From positions 9,018,417-9,082,416 of the forward strand of contig NC_045149.1 of assembly GCF_008831285.2 (NCBI RefSeq): a DNA stretch of 64,000 nt. Direction: 5' to 3'. Under the pieces are notes generated by a model that was given only the letters and a program-made list of their open reading frames with translations, made no database searches and had not been told where the DNA came from. Below are positions 1-10,799 of this stretch, piece after piece. Position numbers and translations under genes: made by a program. This stretch comes from Nymphaea colorata (taxonomy: Eukaryota > Streptophyta > Magnoliopsida > Nymphaeales > Nymphaeaceae). Every line of letters begins with the position of its first letter. The stretch's first letter is position 1.

Positions 1-1539
1 TGTTTGTGTGCGGATTTTTTTTTGTCCCGGTTATTTTTCAATGGACTTCTGATTGTCAAACTCTGTAATTACAAAATAGAACATCATCATCTTCAAATAC
101 CTTTGACAGAGGCCAGGAAAATACATCAATTAGCCTCCTCATAAGCTCTAGCATATTATAGCATGGTTTGTCTGTATGAAACAAATCTATGGGAACCTCG
201 TGGCTAGATGAGCAAGAATCAAGTCGGGGGTTGACCCACGGCCTTAAAGAACCACAAGAGATCTGTATCTATCAGATTTCAAAATGCAGGAAAACAAATT
301 TTACCTCTGCCAAAAACTAGAAAAAAGAAGGCCGCATATAAATCTCGACGCCAAATGCAACAAACTACATATCCCTTGAGTTATAAGTCGACTTTGTTAA
401 TATTGTCATTTTGTGAATGAAACGAAAAAGGGTTCTACATCCCTATTCTTATGTACCAGAAGATCTAACAAGTCCAAAAGATAAAAAAGAAATCAAGAGG
501 ATTCCATAAAGTGGCCAATTACAGAACAGCGAAATACACATTAGTGGAAAAAAATTGTTGAACTCAATCTCGTGGCCGGATACTATAAAGACAAATTCCA
601 TAGGAGGTACGTGATGTTGATGCAGTCAGTGGAGTGTCAAATGGTATCTAGCAGCGTTCGGAATGAAGAAAGAGAAAAGTATAAGCTTGACCTAGTCTTA
701 CGAAATCTCAAAATTGGGAGGTAAAAACGAACTTGTTTATTAGGAACTTTCAGGAATCCCTGAACTTACGGACAATACTTCAACCCTTATCAATTGCAAG
801 AGATTCCTCTAAATGCTATCTGTGAATGCAGGAATAGAGTACTGCAGAACCTATGACAAGGTTGATCAATTGATGGCGGCATGAAACTAATGCTAGATGT
901 AAATCTGCCAGACTAAATTTGCGCTGTTTAAATTGGAATAGTCCAGAATCCAGAGTGCCAGAGTGCCAAATAGCTTTCAGAATCTAATGTTTCACAGAGA
1001 AGCTACAAATATTTTATGAAAGCATGTCCACAAAACATTTCTAGGTCCTAGGCTGTCAGAATCAAAGGATCATACAACCATTTTTACATTTGTTTGCACT
1101 CATTCTATTTAAAATGGCAAGAAGAGCATAAACAGCCAGTTCTTTATTTCTGTACCTAACTCCAACACTGTACAGACTTATCAAGTACAGCTCATCATCA
1201 TACACGAAGAATGCTGTTTTTGCAGCTGTGTGCATGTGAGAGTGTGTGTGTGTGAATCTGTGCATGATTGAGGAAACCAGTTGGAGTCACTTGACTGCTG
1301 ACTGAAGTGAACTAAGAAAGTTAAAATATTTCAATGAAATAGATCACCAGATACCTACAGAACTTTCTATTTTTCTTATGTTGGTATACATTCACAATCA
1401 CTGCAAATTTAAAGCTTCTCATGACCTTGCACGACTGCATCCTTATAAGATAAAGTATTGGCTGGTGATGCACCTCCGGTGTCTAGAAAGCCCCAAATGA
1501 ACAAACATGGATTATAGTATCTGTTTGCACATACAAATC
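1..1539. other. Flank downstream of the fucosidase gene, no gene recognised
   Basis: AT-rich DNA downstream of the fucosidase stop codon. The proximal part probably includes the 3' UTR, but I could not fix a polyadenylation site. A short GT run lies near 1240-1255. The small reading frames here lack recognisable motifs and look like chance. Confidence 0.5.
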
Positions 1540-3873
1540 TTACATTATCGCTTTGCTCAAATAAGTACTTTGGTTATGCACGTTTAATTGAATACAACTA
1601 CTATTCAGCTTCGCTGAAGAATTTCTTTCATCGTGAGGAAAAACAGATACGTGGTCCAGATGGAGTCCAAGATATGAAATCAAAGGATCACCTTTAGATT
1701 TATCAATAACAAACCTCAGTTTTTCTGTCTTCACAATGGGGAAAAACAATAGCCTCCTGTAGCCAACTGTAGTACCAGATGCTATTCTTCGCCACTGCTC
1801 ATCATGCAGAATATCAAGATGAAAGTTAATCAGTCTCTGGCCCATTTGGATTGGCTCCTGGACTTGCAGTACATTGAATGAAACAGTTTCTTGAAAATTC
1901 AGATAAATAGCAGAATAAGACTGCCCTGGTTCAGGAGCCCAGTAAGAATAAACAGTTTCCTCGAGAACATGGTAAGGATTGTAAATGCGATTTCCTTTTC
2001 CACCACGGGTGCTGCTAGCAGTAATTATGGCATTCTTTGCCAAGTTGTGGGAGAATATGGTTTTGCGAAGCTTAGCAAATTCATTCAACACTTTAATGTC
2101 TTCCTCTGATATAAGGCCAGATGAATTTGGGGGAACGTTCAATAGCAAAAGACAGTTTCTACCAGCAGATTTGTAGAAAATATCAAGCAGCTTTTGTGCT
2201 GACTTCGGATGCTCTGAGTGATGCCAAAACCAACCAGGTCTGATGGAGACATCACACTCAGGTGGAACCCAATCATGACCATGCGGATCTCCACCACTTG
2301 AATACCTGACGTGCATGGAGCAACGAGAAGCTTCAAATTTGAACAGCAATTCAATTCAAAAAAGGACCATGGTAAACGAAGGGTTAGTGATTTTTAAACA
2401 TGTCAACTATAAGATTGTCCTTGAAACTTTTACTGCATCAACAACCTCCACGCTATATTCATGTGCATACAAGTGCTAAATAATATACACAAGAGACTTT
2501 AGCACACAAAAACAGTGCCCAAGCTTAAATTGGAAAAACTTGAAGATAAAACATCATCTAACTTTTCCCATAATTATGCTGGTTCAACATAATTTCCTCC
2601 ATTTGATGGTCACTCAGAACATTAGTGGGAGAACATTTCTTGCATCTTGTTTTATCTTACAACTCTCCACAGAAAATTCTAGCCTGTACGGGAAAGGACA
2701 TCAATTAAGCTTCAAATTTAGGTGAACAGGAGGACATACCTTGAATCTGTATGACCAATACTGGCAAGGGATGTATTGAAAGGCGACCAACAGGTTGTTG
2801 CAGACACCCCAGCTTCATCACCAACCCACCTAACATCTGGTCCAGCATCTGAGAATATGACAGCACTTGGTTGAAGTTGATGAATGACACTAAACCAGTC
2901 CTCAAACAAGTACTCCATATTCTTCTCTCCTTTTCCTTTGGCACCATCTAGCCAGACCTCTTTGATTTCACCATAACTGTCAAGCTTAAATAAGGATCAT
3001 TATTCTACAATCATACCTTTAAAGCCAACAAATAGTTATCCAAACAATATTGTCAATGTCAGCAAGGATGCGATTCAACAATATGTACAAAATACTGTAT
3101 GCCAGGGCATCCATGCATCCTGTGGGCCTATTCATTTCCATCACATATATGCATCTTCAAATAGGAATGAGAATTCAATAAAAGGAACATTTCGTTAAAA
3201 GCAAATTATCTTAATAGACAAATAAGTACCTCACAAGAATAAGAAACGTGACCACCTGAAAATGTGAGGCAGTTTCTCACTCAACTAGCAATTTAATTCT
3301 ATTTTAGCTTATCGGAAGCATCTAGTGTAAATTGTAGCATCCCGAGTTAAACAATGTCAGACGTTTTTTTATGTGCACCATGAAGTATCTGTATGTGACA
3401 GTAAGTTCTCGTTTAAAGTAGTATTGCATTAGCATGAAGTAAGCACGTTGAACCTGAAATCTAAAACACGAGAATGTTGATTCTGAGGTCTCTGTTGTGG
3501 CTCTAAGCGTAATAAAAGCACTGTGTAAACTCATCCATTCCTCAACTCGAACGTTCATGATAGAGAGCTACAATTGAGTTTGGAATGTGAATTTTTGATC
3601 CAAAAAACTCATTTAAAACAATCAAAATGCAACAGATATGCATCCCCACACACCCCGAAAAATTTGAACTTCAAATTTCTAAAATGTTTGAGACTTAGGC
3701 AACCATAATCGAGTGTTTTATAGCATAACATGTCTAGAGACGATTTCAATTCATAAACCATAGATACGAAACACAGTAATCTAAACAAGACCATACCGTG
3801 CTGCTAATTCACAATATTTTAAAGAGAAACTGCTTGTTCCACAACTGCTTTTGACCTGGTTTTAACACCTTGT

Positions 3874-3932
<59 letters not shown>

Positions 3933-4497
3933 CTGCTCACCCGGTGAGCAATTCCGTCATCTGCCCAAGATAGAACTGATTGTACTCAGTCGTCCGACCG
4001 TACACGGGCTCATGCCGATCCCAGGGGGAAAGATACAGCCCCAGCCCAATACCGGCCTCCCGGGCGGCGGCAGCGAGCTCGGCCACGACGTCCCCTTTGC
4101 CGTCCCTCCAGGGGCTGGACTTGACGGAGTAATTGGTGAACGCGGACGGCCAGAGGCAGAAGCCATCGTGGTGTTTGGCGGTAAGGATGACCTTTGAGAA
4201 CCCAGCATCAGCTGCCACCCTCACCCACTGCTTGGCGTCCAGGGCCTCAGGGTTAAAGAGGGAAGGATCGGCGTGCCCAGTGCCCCACTCTGAGTTGGTG
4301 AAGGTGTTCATGCCGAAATGGAGGAAGAGGGCCAGCTCCCCCAGCTGCCATGAGAGCTGAGAGGAAGATGGGATGGGCCTAACGGGCAATGGGGGCAGAG
4401 TTACTGCTTCCGCGAGCAGGGTCGAGTACTCGTACCAGCGTTGATGATGATGCAACAGCAGGAGCAGGAAGGGGAACAAACGGAGAATTGGTCTCAT
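1540..4497 (-). CDS. FUC1: Alpha-L-fucosidase (GH29, plant FUC1 type), three exons
   Basis: Predicted secreted exoglycosidase that removes alpha-linked L-fucose from glycans. Plant FUC1 enzymes act on alpha-1,3/1,4-fucose of N-glycans in the apoplast or vacuole. Exons on the minus strand are 4497-3941, 2976-2740 and 2305-1540. Both introns are GT-AG and the exons total 520 codons with the stop, close to the roughly 500 residues usual for the family. Residues 1-31 look like a signal peptide (poly-Leu core, then AEA). Conserved pieces are HFG (60-62), WGTG (71-74), HHDGFCLW (109-116), SPWDRHE (157-163), EVWLDG with D196 as the likely nucleophile, SDAGPD (228-233) and WVPPECDVSIRPGWFWH (277-293). 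The C-terminal part is the beta-sandwich region. An in-frame ATG at 4542 would add 15 Ser/Leu-rich residues encoded by a GA tract; I prefer 4497 because the signal peptide then starts directly. An acceptor giving RYSS at the exon 2/3 joint fits the family better than one 11 bases further into the exon. Assignment is by family resemblance recalled, not by search. Confidence 0.93.
3871..3929. repeat. Compound (GT)n(GA)n microsatellite in fucosidase intron 1
   Basis: About 14 GT units followed by about 15 GA units (plus-strand reading), ending 11 bases before the exon 1 donor site. Length polymorphism here would sit close to a splice donor. Confidence 0.95.
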
Positions 4498-4640
4498 CTC
4501 CTCTGGGAGAGAGAGAGAGAGAGAGATCATTCCATGGCGCAACCAAACAGATGGTAGAAGACAACGGGTTGTTTGGCTGCTGCAATTCGGGAGGACCTTG
4601 ATTGGCTCGCTACTTGTTAGTCGAGGAGATGATCGGATTC
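4498..4640 (-). promoter_or_regulatory. 5' UTR and proximal promoter of the fucosidase gene
   Basis: A pyrimidine/GA tract at about 4506-4526 reads as CT repeats on the gene strand, which is common in plant 5' leaders. An alternative in-frame ATG lies at 4542. A CCAAT motif (AGCCAATCAAGG on the minus strand) lies near 4598-4609. No TATA box could be placed with confidence. Confidence 0.4.
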
Positions 4641-4737
4641 AATAATTGCTTCACTTCAATAACCTTTCCCATTAATTGTTATTTACTTTTTTTTGCAAGT
4701 CAGACGACTCAGACGTGACATTACGCGGTTTCAAGCA

Positions 4738-4975
4738 AGGAAATGATCTTAAAAACTTGTAATGGAGTCGGATGGAATATGTCGACGGCCGTGATTTTTT
4801 CTTTGTTTTTGGAAAAAAAACGTTCTGCTTATTCACAAGGATGAGGTTTCAAGGAACGAAAAATCTTACAAATTTGTAACAGGAGTCGGATGGAATCTCC
4901 CGACGGCCGTAAATTTTTCGTTGTTTTCGGAGCAAAATTCTGGATTGTTCTTTGTTTTTCGGAAAAAAAAATTCT
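4738..4975. repeat. Imperfect tandem duplication of about 120 bp
   Basis: Two diverged copies share the pieces GGAGTCGGATGGAAT and GACGGCCGT followed by a T-rich stretch (about 4763-4815 and 4880-4935). A third partial copy, CTTTGTTTTCGGAAAAAAAA, follows near 4945-4975. Confidence 0.75.
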
Positions 4976-6150
4976 ACTTATCGAAAACGATGCGATCATG
5001 CTAAAAAACTTGGATAGATTATATCCAAATCAGGCCACACTTGTAAGAACAATCATAAGTTAATTGTATGAGGGTTTGGTGCAATCATGGGAAGAGGATG
5101 AGTAAGTTTCAAACTATTACGAACAACAATTTTCTGTGCTTCAAAAAACAAGGGTAGAAGAAAGCACACTCACATGCAAGTTTTCATAAAAAAAAAAAAA
5201 AACACTCCAATGGTGAGATTAGTCCCTCGCTCACCCAAAATCAAAGCTAACCGTACTAAAATCTTACAATCCGTTTCAATTCAGCCCAAAATTTTACATG
5301 GACGGTAAAGTTCAGCTTTCTTGGATGTCAAATCTTCCCACATTGATAGACTCTTAGTGTAATCTGATTCAACAAAGATCAAACCCTAAAAACTAAAATA
5401 CGAGACTGTTGGAGACTGAGTCAGATTTCAGACCAACTTATATGAATTTTCATGACGGTTTCACAAAACAAAACTGCGAAAATTTACCTCTTATATACTT
5501 TGTTGCATAGGATTCTTTGACAAAAATGGATTTTGGGTGAATCATGCCAATCAACAGCACTAAGCAAAAGATTAGGCAACCAAACAACAAAGTTCAAGCT
5601 TAAAGTCGCCCCAAGGGTGTCAGTGTTGCTGATTCGACACTTGTGCGACTTCTACCTATGTTATCCCAGAGTAGGCCTAGAACCCAGGAGGAACATAAAG
5701 AGAGGTTCAACCTTCAAATAGGGTCTTCAACTCGACATCTTCTATATACTTCTACCTATGTTATGAGGCCGCACATGTTGCGGTCAATTGTTCAAAACAC
5801 GAAAGAAAGAGAGACTAATATTAATCAAATGTCTTATGGGTGATCAGGGTTTTCTACTGCCCAAAAGAAGGCTGAAGCCTTGATTCAACCCTTTATCCCC
5901 CTAAGATACATGGTCTGCTTTTGGTGCCTCAGAGTGCCACCCGCCACTAACGCATTCTTAAATTTAAACTGCTCTTGGAAATAAGAGGCATGGGTCCTTC
6001 CATTTCATCTTATGATGACTTCATGTTCTATTTGTGATTCTGTTCCCAACTATGGTTGCAAAGCTTGAAATGTTACTAGATGAATCTCTCTCCCTCCCTC
6101 TCTCTCATATACATATATACACACACAAACGCAAAAGTTTGAGTGCTTAT
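4976..6150. other. Intergenic, no gene; contains one dispersed-repeat copy
   Basis: AT-rich DNA with only short chance reading frames. The stretch 5840-5960 (AGAAGGCTGAAGCC then TCAACCC and CCCCCTA) resembles copies at about 50945-51025 and 55630-55720, so it is probably a fragment of an unnamed dispersed repeat. Confidence 0.5.
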
Positions 6151-6538
6151 TAGGGACATACCATGAGTTGAGCCAACTTGGGCTCAACTCGAACTCACCG
6201 GTGTAAGCTTGACTTGAGCTCAACTTGTTTAATAAACAAGTTAAGCTTGAGCTTGAGTTAAAACTTGAGTTATAAATGAGTCAACCTCATACAGGCTCTA
6301 CTAGTTTAAACTTGGCTCATGTTTCCCTTGTTTGTTAATCTTCATGGGCACATCGGTATTTTGAAAAATTGTAACACCCTCTGCTGTGGTTCTTATTTTT
6401 ATTTAAAGAAAAAAGGAAAAAACATGAATCAAGTGACATGATCTTGAACAAGTCGAGCTCAACCTCGCCTCATAAAGGAGCTGAGTAATATGTGACTCGA
6501 GCCGAGCTCGACCTTGGCTCATTTGTTCTACATTCCTA
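6151..6538. mobile_element. Nonautonomous hAT-like element, AGCTCGA-rich family (388 bp)
   Basis: Begins TAGGGACATACCATGAG and ends ACATTCCTA, whose reverse complement begins TAGGAATGT. The interior is rich in AGCTCGA/CTCGAGT motifs. Its whole length aligns by eye with 56277-56668 (shared blocks include the TTAAACT, TTTGTTAATCTT and GAATCAAGTGACA pieces), and the two copies are almost equal in length. Flanks GTGCTTAT and ATGCCCAT match at 5 of 8 bases, which may be a decayed target-site duplication. No coding capacity. Confidence 0.65.
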
Positions 6539-6607
6539 ATGCCCATAGAGGCATGTTCTATTCTGTAGTTGTTTAGAGTTTAGACAACAAGGGTTCAACG
6601 CTATGTT

Positions 6608-6824
6608 CAGGAGCGGAGTCAGAATTCCATTTCACATGGGCCTAATAACCGTGTGACTAGTAAATAAATTTTTTGAAAATTTTTAACAAGGGCCAACCCT
6701 ATTTTTTCAAAATGTTTATAGGGGTCAAAGAAATAGTTTTTAAAATTTTAACAGCTAAATTTTAAAATTTCAAAACTTGAGGTGGGCCATGGCTCCTCCC
6801 GGCCTTCCCTTCGCTCTGCTCCTG
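6608..6824. mobile_element. hAT (Tip100-type) MITE, 217 bp
   Basis: Ends are CAGGAGCGGAGTCAGAATTCC and TTCGCTCTGCTCCTG, an imperfect terminal inverted repeat of the CAGNGGCGGAG type. It is flanked by GCTATGTT and TCTATGTT, a target-site duplication matching 7 of 8 bases. The interior is AT-rich and noncoding. Confidence 0.82.
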
Positions 6825-7282
6825 TCTATGTTTCCAAGGCTTTGGGGTTAGTTGCTTGATAAAGATTGCTCTCCTAGTGTGGCGGTCCTACTTGCCTAAC
6901 CCTAAGATCTTAGAATGAGCGTACTCTCCTCTCACATGAATAAAACAATAATTCGCTGTCTAGATCAACTATGATTTAAACTAAATAAACTGACCCATTA
7001 AACTGTTTATGAAGAATCATCTCGCATAAGAATCTTTCATGTAGTGGCTAATGTGTTTAAGTGCAAGAATGCAGTGGTGTTAGCATTGGAATATAGGCAA
7101 ATGACAAGTGACAAACAAAGGGAGAAAGAGAGGTAAGAATTATACGAAGGAAGCTCTTGGGCATGGCTGAGAGGTGTGCTCTGGCTGGGCAGAGGAATGC
7201 TGGGCTTGGCAGCCACATGCGTAGGCTGTAGGGTTAGTTCTTAGGGTGGCTCTTGGCCTTGGTTGGGATGGGCTGCCTGTGG
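6825..7282. other. Intergenic, nothing recognised
   Basis: Low-copy-looking DNA without a reading frame, RNA gene or clear repeat that I can support. Confidence 0.4.
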
Positions 7283-7290
7283 CAGATTGT

Positions 7291-7514
7291 TAGGGATGTC
7301 AATGGATCAAATTCAGATCAGATATACCCTTAATCATATCTACTTTTTCAGATAATCCAAATATGAATAATGAAAAGTCAGATCCAAATCAGATTTACAA
7401 TGCGATTCTGAATCTGATCGGATGTCATTTTTTAAATCTACATTCGATCCGATTTCTTAATTGATATCCAATTTTTTAGATATCTAATTCAAGTCAGATA
7501 TATCGACATCCCTA
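7291..7514. mobile_element. hAT-like MITE of the TAGGGATGTCAA family, 224 bp
   Basis: Starts TAGGGATGTCAATGGATC and ends TCGACATCCCTA, giving inverted termini. The interior is built from repeated GATC/GATT/AGAT words like the other members at 8294, 9471, 54628 and 63678. No convincing 8-bp duplication flanks this copy. Confidence 0.7.
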
Positions 7515-7693
7515 GCAATTACCCATATACACAGGCCCACAAAAAAATACTTGTTTTTATATTGACATTTTCAAGCAAATTTGCTCATCTACATGTTGAT
7601 GTTCTTTAAAAGATTAAAATTTATTACTAATGCCCCATCAACAGGATGGCGAGTTGAGGTCATGCAATGAAGGCTCTGTTCAGCCGCCAAGCA

Positions 7694-7900
7694 GTGACGA
7701 AGCCAAAAATTTCTTGTTAAGGGGCACTGTAAGTGTAAATTTCAAACTTGAAAGAGCACTTATATGCAAAAAATTAAAACTTAATAAGGTTTCTATATAT
7801 ATATATATAAATAATGTAAATTTAGTGGTCTGGTGCGGGCAATTTCCCACTCCAGCCACAACGTGGCGGGCATGGCTACAGGACCTCGGCACTGACTAGA
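7694..7900. mobile_element. Fragment of a Tip100-type hAT terminus
   Basis: AGCAGTGACGAAGCCAAAAATTT resembles the CAGNGGCGGAGCCA terminus of the local hAT family, followed by the AGGGGCACT and AATTTCAAACTT pieces often adjoining it. The opposite end was not found. It includes a short TA microsatellite (7797-7810). Confidence 0.45.
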
Positions 7901-8268
7901 GCACATGAACATCATGAGCCCTGACTATGGATGCTCGGCCGAGGTTGAAGCCTATAAGCGAGGCGGCTCGGCTGTGCCTAACGGTGCTGAGCTTGTATGA
8001 TTGTATCCACCGCCACACAAAGGAAGATGATGGACAAGAAGATTAGAAGAATACGTTGAGGATTTGGATCCACACTATTTGAACCCAATAGACACTGATT
8101 CAAACCCCGGCCCACTCTTAACTTTCTGAGCTTGGATTTGGGGCCCTAGCAGGAATGACTCCCACCTTGCTCAGCAGAATGGATCTGGATCATGAATCAG
8201 AAGCATTCATTAGTAACTCACCCCAAAGCAAGCTTATCAGCTAGGTAGACTAGGCAGGACCTGTGTGA

Positions 8269-8912
8269 GCAGCTTGACATTGGCTAGCATGCATAGGGAT
8301 GTCAACGGATCGGATTTGAATCGAATATATCCTTAATCATATCTGCTTTTTTTTTAATATTTACATATTCAGATTCAAATTCGAATAAAGAAAAGTCATG
8401 TTCGAATCCGGATCCGAAATCTGATTTTACAATCGAATCAGATCCGAATCCGATTTTATATTTATATCCGAATCCGAATTTTGAACTGGATTTTGCCAAT
8501 TTTCAAAATTCAATAGCATTAGATACAGTGTATTTGCCTAAAAATGGATTCAATCTGAATCCGTATCCGAATCCAATCGGATATTTATGTACGTCCGAAT
8601 CCGAATCTGATCGGATGCCATTTTTTTTTTATATCCAATTTTTTCGGATTAGGTCGATCAGATATCCGATTCAAATCAGATATATTGACATCCCTAAGCA
8701 TGCATAGCTAGCTAACATGACTGTGCACCACTGGTCAGTGGTAGAGCCAGAAAATTTTGGTTGAGGGGCATTGAATGGTCTCATAGCTTAGTGGGTGGGT
8801 AGCTCGACATTGGCCAGCATGCATAGCTAGCTGGCATGACGGTGCACCACTTGTCAGTAGCAGAGCCAGAAAATTTTGGTTGAGGGGCATTGAACGGTCT
8901 CATTAGCGTAAT
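8269..8912. repeat. Tandem duplication (119-bp period), first copy split by a MITE
   Basis: The unit begins AGCTTGACATTGGCTAGCATGCA at about 8269-8293 and resumes at 8705 after the MITE. The second unit starts near 8801 (AGCTCGACATTGGCCAGCATGCA) and runs to about 8912. Each unit carries a GAGCCAGAAAATTTTGG segment resembling a Tip100-type hAT end. Confidence 0.8.
8294..8696. mobile_element. hAT-like MITE of the TAGGGATGTCAA family, 403 bp, perfect target-site duplication
   Basis: Termini are TAGGGATGTCAACGGATCGG and ATATTGACATCCCTA. AGCATGCA flanks both sides exactly (8286-8293 and 8697-8704), the 8-bp duplication expected of hAT insertion. The interior is dominated by repeated GAATCCGAATC/GGATCCGA words on both strands and has no real coding capacity. 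Confidence 0.9.
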
Positions 8913-9060
8913 GGTTGGGTTGGATGCCTATAGAGCACTGGCCTAGGCTTGAGTGGGCAGCTCATGTGACCGGACATGGATCCAGCTCTATCATAATACA
9001 AGTTTTCAAGGGCTAGTGTGGGCAGTATGCCACCTTGCTAGCATGGAGACTTCCCGCCCA
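8890..9060 (+). repeat. tRNA-like (SINE-like) repeat copy
   Basis: TTAGCGTAATGGTTGGGTTGG resembles a tRNA A box, followed by GATGCCTATAGAGCACTGG and a GGACATGGATCC segment in the B-box position. A related sequence lies at about 47710-47870 (GGTTTGGTGCCTATGGGG, CTGGCTGGACC, ATTTTCAAGTACTGGTGT). Two related copies with a tRNA-like head suggest a SINE, but ends and tail were not fixed. Confidence 0.4.
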
Positions 9061-9470
9061 CACTCTAATCATAGCTGCCAAGCATACAACACCGACGTGA
9101 TATGATCCGCCTTAAGACAACTAGTGAGTCCATAGGCCAATGTGGAGAGAATGGTCGGACAACTAGGGAAACTTGGCAATTGTTACATTGTCTGCCATAG
9201 ATTTCTCTGTGTCTTAATCTTGTGTTATGTATACTTGAAGGGCTGACTCTTCTGTTAAAAATTTTATATATTTTAAGTGATTATGTGTTAATATTACTTT
9301 TGTAAACGTCCCAATTTTTCTACTTCAACTTTTACCCATTTCCGAAGTACCATCTATCGTTTAAGGCTGTTTTCAAATTATTTTAGGCCATGTTTTCCAA
9401 CAGTTTTTCCATCATTTTGAACCCTTGTTGGTCCTTGTTGCTAAAAAATGGAACCCACCTATCTTATATC

Positions 9471-9757
9471 TAGGTTCGGATATCTGACCAAATCAGATAT
9501 GGAAAAAAAAAATCCAGTTAAAAATTGAATTCGGAATACAAAAATATCTTATCAGATTGAGATCAGATTTGTTTTTAAACAAATATCCCATATCTAATGC
9601 TCTTACATTTTAAAAATACGTCAAATTCAGATTCATATATGATTTCTTTTTGTTCATATTCAAATCTAAATTTGAATGCAAACATGTGAATATCCAAAAA
9701 AAAAACGGATATGATTAAGGACATATCCAATTGAAATGTGATCTGTTGACATCCCTA
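9471..9757. mobile_element. hAT-like MITE of the TAGGGATGTCAA family, 287 bp, diverged
   Basis: Starts TAGGTTCGGATATC and ends TGTTGACATCCCTA. Flanks CTTATATC (9463-9470) and CTTATCTC (9758-9765) match at 7 of 8 bases. The interior has GATATC/CAGAT words typical of the family. Confidence 0.7.
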
Positions 9758-9765
9758 CTTATCTC

Positions 9766-10443
9766 AATCCCATCTTGGCTTGTCACCCTGGACTCAGTAG
9801 AGTGTCAACCTACTAGACCAACCAATATTATTCTTAAATTTGAAAGTAAATGCGATCTAAAATCTGAATTCGATGGTGAATCTAATACATCAAAGTCTGA
9901 TCATGCATTTGGTAATGAAGATCCATCTCGAAATTTAAATTGAATATGGATATGTAAAAAATGATATCCATACTTAGTCTAATACAAAACCAAATTTAAG
10001 CTTATACCTTATCAAGCACCATTTCTCAAATCCTTATTCAATTTGATTTGCTATTCAGATTTGAAAATGTTTCCATATTCTAGCTTAGATATCGAATCTA
10101 AATCCAGTCTATTGACCTTCCCATTTATGGTCTAGTATAATTCAGAAGGAATGGATTTGGTAACAGTTAGAAAAAACAAACATATCCATAATAACATGAG
10201 TTTAGTATAAAAAAAAAAAATCTGAGGACCAAATAAGCCCACGCCAACCCCCAACACACACACACACACACACAAACTTGATCAAACAAAACATTTTTTT
10301 TTTTAATTTTTACTTTCTAAGAACAAACCCCACAGCCATTTGACATAATCACAAAGAAATACTGATTTCCTTACAAGCCTAGACATACTAATGACTTATT
10401 TTCAAAACTTGGTGTAGCTTTGGGTATTGAAGTTCTTGGAGAA

Positions 10444-10444
<1 letters not shown>
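9766..10444. other. Intergenic, no gene; repeat-like AGAT/GATT-rich DNA
   Basis: The stretch 9840-10130 has the same GAATTCGAT/ATCTAAATCC word composition as the neighbouring MITE family and may be an old member without clear ends. A CA microsatellite lies at about 10254-10274. Confidence 0.4.

Positions 10445-10479
<35 letters not shown>
10445..10479. repeat. (AT)n microsatellite
   Basis: Uninterrupted alternating TA of about 35 bp. Confidence 0.95.
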
Positions 10480-10483
<4 letters not shown>

Positions 10484-10506
10484 TGTTGATTTTCCAATGT
10501 CATATG

Positions 10507-10712
10507 CAGAGCCACAAATTTTTCTTGGGTGGGATGAAGAGGAGAGGGCGGGGGGATAGTATTTCCAAAATTTGTATAGAGGCTGAATAATATTTTTCAG
10601 AATTTTTACATAGGGCAAATTGAAACTTTCAATAATATAACTATAATTTTTGTTGTTCCAAAATAAGAGGGGGGCCATGTTTCCTGCCAGCACCCCCTTC
10701 CCTCTGTCCCTG
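10507..10712. mobile_element. hAT (Tip100-type) MITE, 206 bp, perfect target-site duplication
   Basis: GTCATATG flanks both ends exactly (10499-10506 and 10713-10720). The right end CCCTCTGTCCCTG matches the family CAGNGGCGGAG terminus. The left end starts CAGAGCCACAAATTT and seems to lack a few bases of the terminus. The interior is AT-rich and noncoding. Confidence 0.85.
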
Positions 10713-10799
10713 GTCATATGTATGCAAAAGAAACTCATGATAAAGTAAGCATCACACATTTCAAACAGATGAACTATCATGTTTATGAACATTAAGTTT

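Noticed and set aside
3322-3794. Minus-strand open frames within fucosidase intron 1
   Set aside because: Short, motif-free and removed by splicing; the exon junctions on either side are well supported.
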